From: G963663495 sp963663495
Lineage (GTDB): Bacteria; Bacteroidota; Rhodothermia; Rhodothermales; Bin80
DNA length: 64,000 nucleotides
Direction of reading: 5' to 3'
NCBI GenBank assembly: GCA_963663495.1
Contig: OY760427.1
Location: 1,922,001 to 1,986,000, forward strand
How positions within the stretch are numbered: position 1 is the first letter of the stretch; each line of letters opens with the position of its first letter. This document shows, piece after piece, positions 1 through 8,724 of the stretch. Position numbers and translations under genes: made by a program. Below the pieces are notes generated by a model. It did not search any database, was not told the DNA's origin, and was given only the letters and a program-made list of their open reading frames with translations.

Positions 1-335
1 CCACGGGCTCTTGGGTAAACCATTATTCACCTCCAGCCACGGCTTCAGCTCCTCCAGTACAGGTCCGGCCCGTTCCTGTCGCAGTTGCTGACGAACATCC
101 GCACTCGCACCCGTTTTGCGTAGCCAACGCTCTATGAGGTAGAGCTTGCGTATCTCCTTCAACACATGCGCGGCCTTATCCGGCTCGTACGTCTTGCAGT
201 CGAAGAACTTGCGCCGGGCATGCGCCATGCATGCGTAGAGCGTTACGGATGGGTCCGCATCAAAGATGTCGTAAGCTACATACCCGTCTGTCTGTAGCAA
301 TCCCTCATACCCGTGCAAAAACTCCACCGGACCCG
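1..335 (-). pseudogene. IS66-family transposase (TnpC) internal fragment
   Basis: On the minus strand this reads as the central to C-terminal part of an IS66 TnpC transposase, with the family signatures LLQTDGYVAYD and ACMAHARRKFFDCK. It is cut by the window edge at one end. Near position 335 it is replaced, in mid-codon, by the tail of an unrelated IS1634-like element on the other strand. It has neither start nor stop, so it is a remnant. The recognition is secure; whether more of the gene lies outside the window cannot be seen. Confidence 0.85.
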
Positions 336-886
336 CTGTTCATCACGGTACTGGCTTATCATGCTGCCCATCTGGTTCGCACCAGACTCAAGGAACACGG
401 GATTCATGATAGTTGGGCGACGATCCGAGACAGGTTGAACAGGATTCGTCGGATTACGACCAAAGATGGTTAAGAACCAATATCGGTACCTGATCACGGA
501 GGTGGATCAGGATCTGCCTCCGAGTATGGTACAGTTCTTTGCGGTACTGGGATTACGTGTATGATCCCGATGCGACCCGCACCGTGACCGAGCATGTGGA
601 GGAAGCGAGTGCACCGGTGAGCCAGAAACCTCCAGACTCATGACGTATGGTCCCTTCACAACGGTTGAGATAGCGTACTCCAGATGGAGCCACCAGAGCT
701 AGGTCCGATGGAAACGATCCGGGATAGATCGCGGCAAAACACCAGGTAATCAGGGACTCAGACCACCCTAAACCAACTCCAACCGATCCGGTAAATCTCA
801 CCATCCATTGCTTCTGAAAAAACGGTCCAAATATGGCCACGGGAGAATCCCGTAGGTTAGTAGCACTACGAAATGGCGAACTTAGG
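336..886 (+). mobile_element. 3' fragment of IS1634-like element (broken transposase tail plus right end)
   Basis: This matches almost base for base the last part of the intact element at 25848-28156. It starts inside the transposase (FITVLAYHAAHLVRTRLKEH) and runs to the element terminus ending in CTTAGG at 886. Compared with the intact copy there is one extra A in the AAAG run near 464 and one extra T near 552, so the reading frame is destroyed. The terminus also has one change (GCGAACTTAGG for GCGAAGTTAGG). Confidence 0.9.
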
Positions 887-1037
887 CTAAGGAATCGGTC
901 CTGAAATTGATCGGCTGTCGTGAAAACTGGATAGCAATGTATGCAGCCTCCTACATGCTCTAAGCAGATGTCCGCCATGAAATCATTTCGGTATTCTGCC
1001 CCAATGGATTAGTGCTACTCTACAGCTAATTAACGCC

Positions 1038-1202
1038 ATGCGCATAGATAAATCCCCGAAGCCCGGTAACAAGATTCAGGAAACGAAACGCCCCGGCCGC
1101 CCCGTAACAAACGACATACTCAATATCCAACAATCCATCCCTACCACACCGGAAGAACTGGCGAAAGCCATCCTGTCCGCACCACCAAAGCACAAAAAGT
1201 AA
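1038..1202 (+). CDS. Small basic protein (54 aa) with repeat-derived tail
   Basis: ATG to TAA encodes 54 residues beginning MRIDKSPKPGNKIQE. It has an AT-hook-like RPGRP core and ends TPEELAKAILSAPPKHKK. No named family is recognised with certainty. Short proteins of the pattern 'PEELAKAI..APPK' occur in several bacterial phyla, which is why it may be real. The last 16 codons and the stop are supplied by a dispersed palindromic repeat that recurs at 10226, 48558 and 57413. Only here is the ORF open with a start, so either this is the one functional copy or the repeat has landed on a gene tail. It has no close neighbours on the same strand. Confidence 0.45.
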   Translation: MRIDKSPKPGNKIQETKRPGRPVTNDILNIQQSIPTTPEELAKAILSAPPKHKK

Positions 1203-1241
1203 CGCCTGCGAAAACGCGTGGCACTTAGCCATATAACTCCC
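1151..1241 (+). repeat. Palindromic dispersed repeat, copy A (partial)
   Basis: Shares with copies at 10226, 48558 and 57413 the coding stretch for ELAKAILSAPPKHKK, the following TAACGCCTGCGAAAACGCG, and the terminus CCATATAACTCCC. The left half found in the other copies is replaced here by the body of the 54-aa ORF. Confidence 0.75.
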
Positions 1242-1402
1242 TTAGCTTGCGGTGCGTTGACGAGCGCGGAGATCTGCTGGACCAAGTCTAATCAGGTGAG
1301 CCTCAATACCCAAGGGTAGCGATCCTTCGTGCCGGATTTAGGTCGCACGGTGCAAGTTGTACGACATTAGTGTATTTATGCTTAGATTCCGTGCTGCGCG
1401 AT

Positions 1403-1477
1403 GGTGACCGTAGCTCAGGTGGTTAGAGCGCCAGGTTGTGGCCCTGGAGGTCGGGGGTTCAAGTCCCCTCGGTCACC
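1403..1477 (+). tRNA. tRNA-His (GTG)
   Basis: The cloverleaf is readable: acceptor GTGACCG/CGGTCAC, D-arm AGCTCAGGTGGTTAGAGC, anticodon stem-loop CCAGG-TTGTGGC-CCTGG giving anticodon GTG, T-arm GGGGGTTCAAGTCCCC. An encoded G at position -1 (1403) faces C73, as expected for tRNA-His. Confidence 0.96.
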
Positions 1478-1490
1478 CTACCATCACCTT

Positions 1491-1566
1491 GCCGCGTTCG
1501 TCTAGGGGTCTAGGACGCCGGCCTTTCACGCCGGTAACACGGGTTCAAATCCCGTACGCGGTACCA
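1491..1566 (+). tRNA. tRNA-Glu (TTC), CCA encoded
   Basis: Anticodon stem-loop CCGGC-CTTTCAC-GCCGG gives anticodon TTC. The T-arm is CGGGTTCAAATCCCG, the acceptor stem is closed by CGCG/CGCG pairs, and ACCA is encoded at 1563-1566. It lies 13 nt after tRNA-His and is probably co-transcribed with it. The 3' half is overlapped antisense by the end of the DUF4105 gene. Confidence 0.95.
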
Positions 1567-2773
1567 GGAATCCAGCGCATGCTGCCCAGCGCACGGAAAT
1601 GAACAGTAAGATGGGAGGGAGCGAGCCGGGCAGAGGCAGCAAGAATGCCGAAACAGCGGCCGTCAGGGTAATGGCGGCTGCGAGCAGAAAGTAATGGCGG
1701 TGCCATGCACGGCGAATGCCGTGCATGATGGCCCACGCGAAGTATGCATGCGTTGGCCAAGCCCACGCCAACTGCAGATTTGGGCCTGCAGCATCGTGCA
1801 ACGACACGAACCAGAGGAAGATGAGGAGGAGCCCGGCAATTGAAACAACCGTGAGAAGCACCGCATCCACGTAATGCCAAAGCCGGTGCGGACGCATGGC
1901 CAACACAACCCCGAGACCGCAGACTAGCCAAGCAATCGGCACGACCGGTATAGAGGCGCCTGCGGGAGCTCCGGGGCCGTAGACGACGCGCTTCACGGAT
2001 ACAAGATCTTTTCTGTTTCCCTTGCGATCTATAGTCGTCTGATCAAGCGCGCGCATTAGCTCATCGGGCAGAAATAAGCGCCCGCGAGCAGTCGGAGCGG
2101 CATCCGTCGGAAGCCCGAGAGCTATGTTCAATAGTAAGTCAAGGATGGGAGTTGACTGCGTGAAGTGCTGGACTAGTTTTCGATAGCTGAGCCCCGGAGA
2201 GCCATCAGACGGAGGGACATTAAATAATGTGGAGTCCCCCAACACCGTTTCAAGGGCATCCCTGATGCGAGTCGAGCAGTTATCATAGAAGTAATCATAG
2301 CGGTACACCCTGTTTTCCGGACTCGCATTGCGATATAGGTAGGAGAACAGGCTATCACGTTCTGACTCGGTGAGGTCCAGGACCTGTTCCACTACCTGCC
2401 GGTTCTCCGCATACCAGGCTTCGTCAATGAAGGCCGGATAGGACTGCGTCGTAAGCATGTAATCCAGACGCCCGTAGGCGAACCGGGCCAAGAATAGTAA
2501 TGTGTTGCCAAAATCAAAGGTGCCGTAGTTGAAAACTACGTCCAGGTCATAGATTGGATCAAAGACCCTAACAGCACTGTGCCCCCAAAGCGAGTACACT
2601 GCTTTACCGGGGGCGATTGTAATGAGAGAGACTTGCGCACTGTCCGATAGCTGAGCTGATACCGGCTGACAGAGAGTCCAACCCAGTGCGACCAAGGCCA
2701 GGCAGCGCCACAACCCCCGAAACGAGCCGGAGCGTTTGCGGTAGTACGGCGCGAAGTTTACTGTAGTGACCAT
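1526..2773 (-). CDS. DUF4105 (Lnb N-terminal-like) membrane protein
   Basis: A 415-aa protein. An N-terminal signal segment (LALVALGWTLCQPVSAQ) is followed by the DUF4105 core: ITIAPGKAVYSLWGHSAVRV, FNYGTFDF, and YDNCSTRIRDAL with its conserved Cys. Several hydrophobic helices fill the last 170 residues. DUF4105 proteins are exported proteins of Gram-negative bacteria thought to act as papain-like transacylases/peptidases; the GHS and NC residues fit, but the substrate is unknown. The ATG at 2773 is preferred over upstream codons because it precedes the signal peptide. It nevertheless overlaps the nth start codon head to head. The last 13 codons (PRTGFEPVLPA) are antisense to tRNA-Glu, so the native stop may have been lost or the tail may be unimportant. 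Confidence 0.8.
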   Translation of the reverse strand: MVTTVNFAPYYRKRSGSFRGLWRCLALVALGWTLCQPVSAQLSDSAQVSLITIAPGKAVYSLWGHSAVRVFDPIYDLDVVFNYGTFDFGNTLLFLARFAYGRLDYMLTTQSYPAFIDEAWYAENRQVVEQVLDLTESERDSLFSYLYRNASPENRVYRYDYFYDNCSTRIRDALETVLGDSTLFNVPPSDGSPGLSYRKLVQHFTQSTPILDLLLNIALGLPTDAAPTARGRLFLPDELMRALDQTTIDRKGNRKDLVSVKRVVYGPGAPAGASIPVVPIAWLVCGLGVVLAMRPHRLWHYVDAVLLTVVSIAGLLLIFLWFVSLHDAAGPNLQLAWAWPTHAYFAWAIMHGIRRAWHRHYFLLAAAITLTAAVSAFLLPLPGSLPPILLFISVRWAACAGFLVPRTGFEPVLPA

Positions 2774-3629
2774 GAAAAGGGCAGTGCGAGGGCAGCGAGT
2801 GCTAGATGGATTGCGGAGCGTTATCCCCACACCTCAAAGCGAGCTGCACTTTAGCACCGAATACGAACTCATAGTGGCAGTGCTTCTGTCGGCGCAGTGT
2901 ACGGATGAGCGGATCAATAAGGTCACGCCAGCGCTGTTTGAAGCATATAATTCCTTTCAGAAACTTGCTCGTGCGGAAGCAGCAGACGTTTTCCCATTCA
3001 TTCGTTCAGTAACTTATCCCAACAACAAGGCCAAACACCTGGTTCGTATGGCACGCCAGGTGTGCGAAAAGTTTGGTGGGAAGCTGCCTAAAACGGTTTC
3101 TGACCTGACCACGCTTGCAGGCGTTGGCAGGAAGACTGCCCAGGTGGTAAGCTCGGTAGCATTTGGAGACGAGGAGGCGCTCCCGGTTGATACGCACGTT
3201 TTCCGGGTTGCAAATAGACTGGGCCTGGTAAGGGATGCGGACACACCGCTCAAGGTGGAACGCGGATTGAAGTCCGTACTACCAAGTGATTCCTGGGGCG
3301 AGGCGCACCATTTGCTTATTCTCCACGGACGATATACATGCACAGCACGATCCCCCAAGTGTTCGCAGTGTGCTGTTGCGACTCACTGCTGCTATTACGA
3401 TCTGGTACGTAAACTCCCCCCACCGGTTGAAGGTCTTGATGTGTCCAAGGGGCGGTATTATTGCAAGACCCGGAGGCATTACTTTGAACAGCCTGCAATC
3501 AAGGTTGATCGCAGCGGCACGAAGCAAGTCGCGTGTCCCCGATGCGGCTCCATGAATGTATACCAATCCAGGACAGGTACTACAACCCGTACCGTGCGAG
3601 ACTATCGCGTTGACAAAATCCCGACTTAA
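2772..3629 (+). CDS. nth: Endonuclease III (DNA glycosylase/AP lyase) with C-terminal Zn-finger-like extension
   Basis: Base-excision repair enzyme that removes oxidised pyrimidines and nicks AP sites. The helix-hairpin-helix TLAGVGRKTAQVV carries the catalytic Lys121, and LPVDTHVFRV carries catalytic Asp140. The 4Fe-4S cluster loop C-x6-C-x2-C-x5-C is intact (Cys190, 197, 200, 206). At about 285 residues it is some 75 longer than the usual ~211. The extra tail contains YYCKTRRHYFEQPA and CPRCGSMNVYQ, a possible zinc-binding appendage. The start is the ATG at 2772, which gives the usual short N-terminus; a GTG two codons upstream is the alternative. gpmI follows after 16 nt. Confidence 0.94.
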   Translation: MKRAVRGQRVLDGLRSVIPTPQSELHFSTEYELIVAVLLSAQCTDERINKVTPALFEAYNSFQKLARAEAADVFPFIRSVTYPNNKAKHLVRMARQVCEKFGGKLPKTVSDLTTLAGVGRKTAQVVSSVAFGDEEALPVDTHVFRVANRLGLVRDADTPLKVERGLKSVLPSDSWGEAHHLLILHGRYTCTARSPKCSQCAVATHCCYYDLVRKLPPPVEGLDVSKGRYYCKTRRHYFEQPAIKVDRSGTKQVACPRCGSMNVYQSRTGTTTRTVRDYRVDKIPT

Positions 3630-3645
3630 CGACCGCAACAACTCC

Positions 3646-5181
3646 ATGCACCAGGACCAGCGCCATATTCTGATCATCCTTGACGGTTACGGTATAGCGG
3701 AGGATGTGTCTGTCAGTGCAGTTGATGCCGCGGACAGGCCTTATCTGGACAGTCTGTTCCAGCGATATCCTCACAGTACCCTGGTAGCGTCCGGGCGGTC
3801 AGTCGGGCTGCCGCGAGGGCAGATGGGGAATTCGGAGGTGGGGCATACGAACCTGGGCGCCGGCAGGACAGTCCATCAGGATATAACGCGCATTAACCTC
3901 GCCATTGAGGACGGAAGCTTTTATCAGAACCAAGCATTGGTTGCGGCGGCTACGCGTACCGAGCAAGCGGGCGCCAGGCTGCACTTCATGGGGCTTTTCT
4001 CGGACGGGGGAGTGCATAGCCAACTGCGTCATCTCTTTGCATTGCTGCGCATCGCCAGCGAAGCCGGACTTGCGAATGAACAGGTTTGTGTCCACGCTTT
4101 TACAGATGGGCGTGACACGGCCCCCGACGCTGGCTTGCGGTTCATACATGACTTTCGCCGGCAATCGCGGGAGTATGGTCCCGGTAGGATTGCGTCAATT
4201 ATCGGGCGCTACTACGCGATGGACAGAGACCAGCGATGGGGGCGCGTTGAGAGGGCGTACAATTTATTGACGGAGGGTAATGGTACCGAGTTTGAGGAGC
4301 CGGAGCAGGCGCTGGAGGCCGCCTATGCGGCCGGCACGACAGATGAATTCATTGGTCCTTGCATTATCGGTACGCCTAGGGCTGCCACCATTCGTTCTGG
4401 TGATTCGGTGATCTTTTTCAATTTCCGGGCCGACCGCGGGCGCCAGCTTGTGCAAGCGCTAACGGGGCAGAAAGGTGTACTGCCAACTCCGCTGACTCCG
4501 CTGGAAGGGCTCTATTTCGTAACCTTAACACCGTACGACAGGGCGTTTGACCTTCCCGTAGCCTATCGGAAGGTGAATTTAACAAACACCCTTGGTGAGG
4601 TGCTGGCAGTGCGTGGTGCTAGGCAGGTCCGCGTAGCGGAAACAGAGAAGTACCCCCATGTGACATACTTTTTCAGTGGTGGAAGGGAGCAGCCATTCGC
4701 TGGAGAGGATCGCATCCTCGTTCCGTCTCCAAAGGTGGCAACGTATGATCTCCAGCCAGCTATGAGCGCCCCGGAGGTAGCCCGGCGCTGCGCGCAGGCG
4801 TTAGCCACAGGGAAGTATCATTTTGTGTGTCTGAATTTTGCGAACCCGGATATGGTTGGGCACACTGGAAATTTTGATGCTGCCGTTAAGGCTGTAGAGG
4901 CGGCAGATGCGGGTACACGCGTTGTTGTTGAGGCAGCGCTTACCCATGGTTATGGCGTCACCCTTCTGGCTGACCATGGTAACGCGGACAAGATGCGCGA
5001 ACCGGACGGATCGCCGCACACGGCCCATACCACGGCGCTGGTTCCCCACCTGATCATCAAAGACAGCTTCAACGGCCCGGTATTCCCAGGTAAGCTTGGT
5101 GATGTGGCTCCCACCATCCTTACCCTCATGGGAGAGGGCGTGCCCGACGACATGACCGGCGAGGTGTTGGTAAGACTCTAG
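3646..5181 (+). CDS. gpmI: 2,3-bisphosphoglycerate-independent phosphoglycerate mutase
   Basis: Interconverts 3- and 2-phosphoglycerate in glycolysis/gluconeogenesis using two Mn ions. The length (511 aa) is normal for the family. N-terminal metal site LDGYG; phospho-serine motif GQMGNSEVGHTNLGAGR with Ser63; later metal and substrate motifs TDGRDT, NFRADRGRQL, FANPDMVGHTG and ADHGNADKM. The ATG at 3646 fits the family N-terminus (HQDQRHILIILDG); the frame is open further upstream but would run into nth. It is convergent with sppA, and the two stop codons overlap by 4 nt. Confidence 0.97.
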   Translation: MHQDQRHILIILDGYGIAEDVSVSAVDAADRPYLDSLFQRYPHSTLVASGRSVGLPRGQMGNSEVGHTNLGAGRTVHQDITRINLAIEDGSFYQNQALVAAATRTEQAGARLHFMGLFSDGGVHSQLRHLFALLRIASEAGLANEQVCVHAFTDGRDTAPDAGLRFIHDFRRQSREYGPGRIASIIGRYYAMDRDQRWGRVERAYNLLTEGNGTEFEEPEQALEAAYAAGTTDEFIGPCIIGTPRAATIRSGDSVIFFNFRADRGRQLVQALTGQKGVLPTPLTPLEGLYFVTLTPYDRAFDLPVAYRKVNLTNTLGEVLAVRGARQVRVAETEKYPHVTYFFSGGREQPFAGEDRILVPSPKVATYDLQPAMSAPEVARRCAQALATGKYHFVCLNFANPDMVGHTGNFDAAVKAVEAADAGTRVVVEAALTHGYGVTLLADHGNADKMREPDGSPHTAHTTALVPHLIIKDSFNGPVFPGKLGDVAPTILTLMGEGVPDDMTGEVLVRL

Positions 5182-6914
5182 TGCAGTTGGAAGTCCGTCG
5201 GCATACGCGCTTGTGGCTCCCCGTTCATTTGAATCATATCCTGCAGAATGTCCGCGCCGGGGAGCGCCAGATGGTTTTGCAAGGCAACCAGCATTATGTC
5301 ACTGAATTCGTCTATGAATGTCCGAGGGCGAGGGAGGCGTCGGATGCTCCAGTCCTCCAGCCCGGCCATTTCGGCGGCTACCTCAACGGCCGCTTCCATC
5401 CCTCCAAGCACATCCACAAGCCCGAGTTCATGGGCATCCTCCCCCGTCCAGATTCGGCCCTGACCGATGGAATGGACAGTTTCCGGGGGTATCCCGCGTG
5501 ATACTGAGACCTTATCAATAAACTTGTCGTAGGTGGAGATAATGGCTCGTTCCAAGACGGCGCGCTCCTGAGGACGTAGCGGGCGCATGCCGGAAAGCAT
5601 GTCTGCATAAGGGCTCGTCTGGACGAGGTCGGTCGTAAGGCCCAAGTGATCTTCCATGGCGTCGCCCACACTGACAAACATGCCAAAAACCCCAATACTT
5701 CCCGTGATGGAGGACGGGCCTGCTACGATGGTATCGGCTGCAGTGGCGATCCAGTAGCCGCCTGACGCTGCGACATCTCCCATGGATGCGACCACAGGCT
5801 TCTCCTGCGTTGTTAGGTGGATCTCTCTCCACATTGCATCCGATGCCACAGAGGATCCTCCCGGGGAATTGATATGCAATACCACAGCCTTTATATCATC
5901 GTCTTCCCGCGCCCGTCGCATCGCGTCACCAAACGTTTTGGATCCGACCACGGATGTCCCCGGAGGGCTGGTCCCGCTGACAATGGTTCCTATAGCGTAG
6001 ACGATGGCTATCTTTTCGTCAGCCCGCTGGCTATCAGCAAATCTGCGGACGTAGTCCGCTAGCCGTACGGTTCGCAGATTGTCGCCGGCCCTGACGGAAT
6101 CGCTCAACAGCTCTCTAACTTCGTCTTCAAATAGCAGGTCATCCAGCAGTCCGGCGTCCATGGCATTCTGAGCCGTGATCATGGCATCTTCACGGGCCAG
6201 TCTGTCTATCTCGTCCATAGGCATATTTCGCGCCGCAGCGATTCGGCTGATAAGGGCCTGATTGAAATTGTTCAGAACAGCCTGAAGCTGAAGCTCGTTC
6301 TCGCCGGAGAGGTCTGTTCGGGAATAGGTCTCAACGGCGCCCTTGAAGTCACCCACGCGCAGGATCTCAGGCTCAATACCGACCTTATCAAGCAGTCCCT
6401 TGATGAAAAGGACCTCCAAGTACATGCCATTAAATTCAAAGAAGGCCTCCGGAAGTGCATATACACTTTCGGCTGCGGATGCCAGGAAGTAGTCCTTTTC
6501 TGACATCATGTATTCGCCGCTGGATGCAATAAATGTCTTCCCGCTAGCACGAAAGTCTTCAAGGGCATCCCGAATTTCCTCCAGCGTGTTCCAGCTTGCC
6601 TGGACACTTCGGGACCTCAACCACAAAGCACTGATCTTCGGGTCCGATGCTGCACGAGACAGCGCTTGCTTCAAGTCGTAAAGGTCGTAGCCCTTTTCAT
6701 CAAAAAGTAACTCGGATAGTGGGTCCCGGGAGACTATGTCCGGTATTGCTCCAGATAGCTCAACCACGAGCACGGTATTGTCACCAACTGTTGGACCGAC
6801 GCGGGATGCAGTGGCAAAAATGGCGGCAGCAATTGCCGATCCGAGTAGTAGGAGGACACCAAGGGCGATGAAGGTCCCGAGGACGCTGGCAACCAGTGTT
6901 GAAAAGAAGCGCAT
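5178..6914 (-). CDS. sppA: Signal peptide peptidase SppA, 67K type
   Basis: Membrane-anchored Ser/Lys protease that degrades signal peptides left after secretion. One N-terminal membrane helix (TLVASVLGTFIALGVLLLLG) is followed by two tandem S49 domains, as in the long E. coli-type enzyme (578 aa here). The general base Lys191 lies in VGDFKGAVE of the first domain. The nucleophile Ser384 lies in MGDVAASGGYWIA of the second, so one composite active site is complete. It is transcribed towards gpmI and away from hrcA; the 160-bp gap before hrcA must hold both promoters. Confidence 0.96.
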   Translation of the reverse strand: MRFFSTLVASVLGTFIALGVLLLLGSAIAAAIFATASRVGPTVGDNTVLVVELSGAIPDIVSRDPLSELLFDEKGYDLYDLKQALSRAASDPKISALWLRSRSVQASWNTLEEIRDALEDFRASGKTFIASSGEYMMSEKDYFLASAAESVYALPEAFFEFNGMYLEVLFIKGLLDKVGIEPEILRVGDFKGAVETYSRTDLSGENELQLQAVLNNFNQALISRIAAARNMPMDEIDRLAREDAMITAQNAMDAGLLDDLLFEDEVRELLSDSVRAGDNLRTVRLADYVRRFADSQRADEKIAIVYAIGTIVSGTSPPGTSVVGSKTFGDAMRRAREDDDIKAVVLHINSPGGSSVASDAMWREIHLTTQEKPVVASMGDVAASGGYWIATAADTIVAGPSSITGSIGVFGMFVSVGDAMEDHLGLTTDLVQTSPYADMLSGMRPLRPQERAVLERAIISTYDKFIDKVSVSRGIPPETVHSIGQGRIWTGEDAHELGLVDVLGGMEAAVEVAAEMAGLEDWSIRRLPRPRTFIDEFSDIMLVALQNHLALPGADILQDMIQMNGEPQARMPTDFQLH

Positions 6915-7076
6915 TATCGTAGCAATTGTATTCGCATATTTCGCCGTTTACGCGTATTGGATAGGCCTGTTGCGATGGTTATCGGAAACAGCCGATCGTG
7001 TGGTTCCGTATTTTACCCTGCCAGACCGGTCTGCCACGCTGTCATTGGCAAGGCTTTTGTGGCTCCGTATTGTGCG

Positions 7077-8156
7077 ATGGGGATATCAGATGCTTCAGGT
7101 TCAAGGTCCTTGGGTAGCCGTGAGCGCGCTATCCTCCATGCGGTCGTCCGCAGTTTTATAGACACGGCCGGTCCGGTGGGATCGCGCACATTAACCAAAC
7201 GGTTCCCCCTTGGGATCAGTGCGGCTTCTGCACGGAATACGATGAGTGATTTGGAGGACTTGGGGTATCTCAGACACCCTTATACATCTGCCGGCCGCGT
7301 GCCGACGCAACGCGGCTACCGCGCCTTTGTGGACGAGTTGATGGTCCAGCCGGATCTGCCGGTTGTTGAGAAACAGCTGTTGAAGGCGAAGCTGGATCGG
7401 CTTATGGGAGATGCCGATGAGCTGTTTCGTGAGAGCTCACGCCTGCTCAGCCAGATGTCCAATCTGTTGGGTATTGTCCTGAGCCCGCGAATGTCAACGG
7501 GCGTGCTGGAGCGCCTTGATGTAATCCCGCTCTCGGCTCCGTCGGTTATGATCGTAATCAGCGTCCGAAGCCATCAGGTTAAAACCATAATTTACCAGAC
7601 CAGAGTGGATCTAAGGCGGAAGGATATAGATCGTGTTGTCTCAATTCTGAATGAGCGGTTAGCCGGCCTGCCTCTGGAAGACATTCGCCGCACGTATGCG
7701 AGCCGTACGCGTGACATAGATGACAGTCAGACGGGCTTGGTGCAGTTGATCCTTAACGGGTCTGATGAACTGTTTAGCGATTCGGTGGATGGGCGCCTCA
7801 GCCGTGGGGGTACGCTGAGCTTGCTTAGTCAGCCTGAGTTTCGAGATGTACGCGATGTTCGGCAGCTAATGCAGCTGGTCGAAGATGAAGGGTATGTGGT
7901 ACAGCTTTTCGAAGGTCAGTCGGGCGGTCCGACAGACGGCAAAGCGGTGGTAAGTATCGGCCGCGAGCTTGAGGATGCCCACGCGAGCAACTTTTCACTG
8001 GTGACGGCAAAGTATTGTGTGGGTCAAACAGTGGGTACGGTAGGCATATTGGGACCCACACGCATGGATTATGGTAGGGCGATCGCCCTCGTAGAAACTA
8101 TGGTGGGTTTGCTTGACCGACCGTCCGTCAACATCCAGCAGGCACACGTTTTTTAG
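7077..8156 (+). CDS. hrcA: Heat-inducible transcription repressor HrcA
   Basis: Represses chaperone operons by binding CIRCE operators. The N-terminal winged helix reads SRERAILHAVVRSFIDTAGPVGS and FPLGISAASARNTMSDLEDLGYL; the GAF-like/C-terminal domain follows to 359 aa. The ATG at 7077 (MGISDASG) is chosen because the winged-helix domain starts 14 residues later; upstream in-frame codons would only add a non-conserved tail. I looked for a CIRCE element (TTAGCACTC-N9-GAGTGCTAA) in 6915-7076 and see none. It is first of three heat-shock genes, with grpE 7 nt behind. Confidence 0.93.
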   Translation: MGISDASGSRSLGSRERAILHAVVRSFIDTAGPVGSRTLTKRFPLGISAASARNTMSDLEDLGYLRHPYTSAGRVPTQRGYRAFVDELMVQPDLPVVEKQLLKAKLDRLMGDADELFRESSRLLSQMSNLLGIVLSPRMSTGVLERLDVIPLSAPSVMIVISVRSHQVKTIIYQTRVDLRRKDIDRVVSILNERLAGLPLEDIRRTYASRTRDIDDSQTGLVQLILNGSDELFSDSVDGRLSRGGTLSLLSQPEFRDVRDVRQLMQLVEDEGYVVQLFEGQSGGPTDGKAVVSIGRELEDAHASNFSLVTAKYCVGQTVGTVGILGPTRMDYGRAIALVETMVGLLDRPSVNIQQAHVF

Positions 8157-8163
8157 AAAATAT

Positions 8164-8724
8164 ATGCGTACAATGAACGCAGCGGAGACACAATCCCAGA
8201 CCAAAATCGTCACCGCAGAAGGTGACGTGGAGGTGGAGGTATTGACATGCGAGTCCGATTCTGTCAATAGCGCATTGGAGGAGGAGCTCGCTACCGTAAA
8301 GGACCAGCTTCTTCGCCAAGTTGCGGAATACCAGAATTTCCGTAGGAGGACAGCGCGTGAGCGCCTCGGGTGGACTCGGAGGGCACAGGCATCGGTACTT
8401 GAAGCAATGTTGTCTGTCTTGGATGACTTCAGCCGCTCCTTGGGCGCTGCAAAGGAGGATGCAGCACCTGACGCAGGATTTCGTGAGGGGGTGCAACTGG
8501 TCTACGACAACCTGCTTTCGGCACTGGCCGGCTTTGGTGTCAAGCCTATGGTCGTAGAAGGGAAACCGTTTGACGAGCATCTCCATGAAGCAATTCTGCA
8601 GGTACCGGCTTCGGATGATGCAGGGGCCGGACTTGTGGTTCAGGAAGTCCAGTGCGGATATCTTCACGGTGAGCATGTCCTCCGCCATGCGAAGGTTGTG
8701 GTTGCTACACAGGAAGAGGTTTAA
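8164..8724 (+). CDS. grpE: Nucleotide exchange factor GrpE
   Basis: Co-chaperone that swaps ADP for ATP on DnaK. It has an acidic N-terminus, the long coiled coil LEEELATVKDQLLRQVAEYQNFRRRTARE, and the beta domain with FDEHLHEAILQVP and VQEVQCGYLHGEHVLRHAKVVV. Length is 186 aa. The ATG at 8164 is used, with a second ATG three codons later (8173) possible. Its stop TAA shares one base with the dnaJ start (TAATG), so the two are translationally coupled. Confidence 0.93.
   Translation: MRTMNAAETQSQTKIVTAEGDVEVEVLTCESDSVNSALEEELATVKDQLLRQVAEYQNFRRRTARERLGWTRRAQASVLEAMLSVLDDFSRSLGAAKEDAAPDAGFREGVQLVYDNLLSALAGFGVKPMVVEGKPFDEHLHEAILQVPASDDAGAGLVVQEVQCGYLHGEHVLRHAKVVVATQEEV

Noticed and set aside
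231..473. An 80-codon open frame crossing 336
   Set aside because: It is a chimera of antisense IS66 and IS1634-like sequence across the junction, not a gene.
7043..7074. Bacteroidota-type promoter (TTGG-N19-TATTGTG) before hrcA
   Set aside because: The -7 box would end 2 nt before the chosen start codon, leaving no leader or ribosome site.
6915..7076. CIRCE operator upstream of hrcA
   Set aside because: No TTAGCACTC/GAGTGCTAA inverted repeat can be found there, so HrcA autoregulation is not supported by this sequence.
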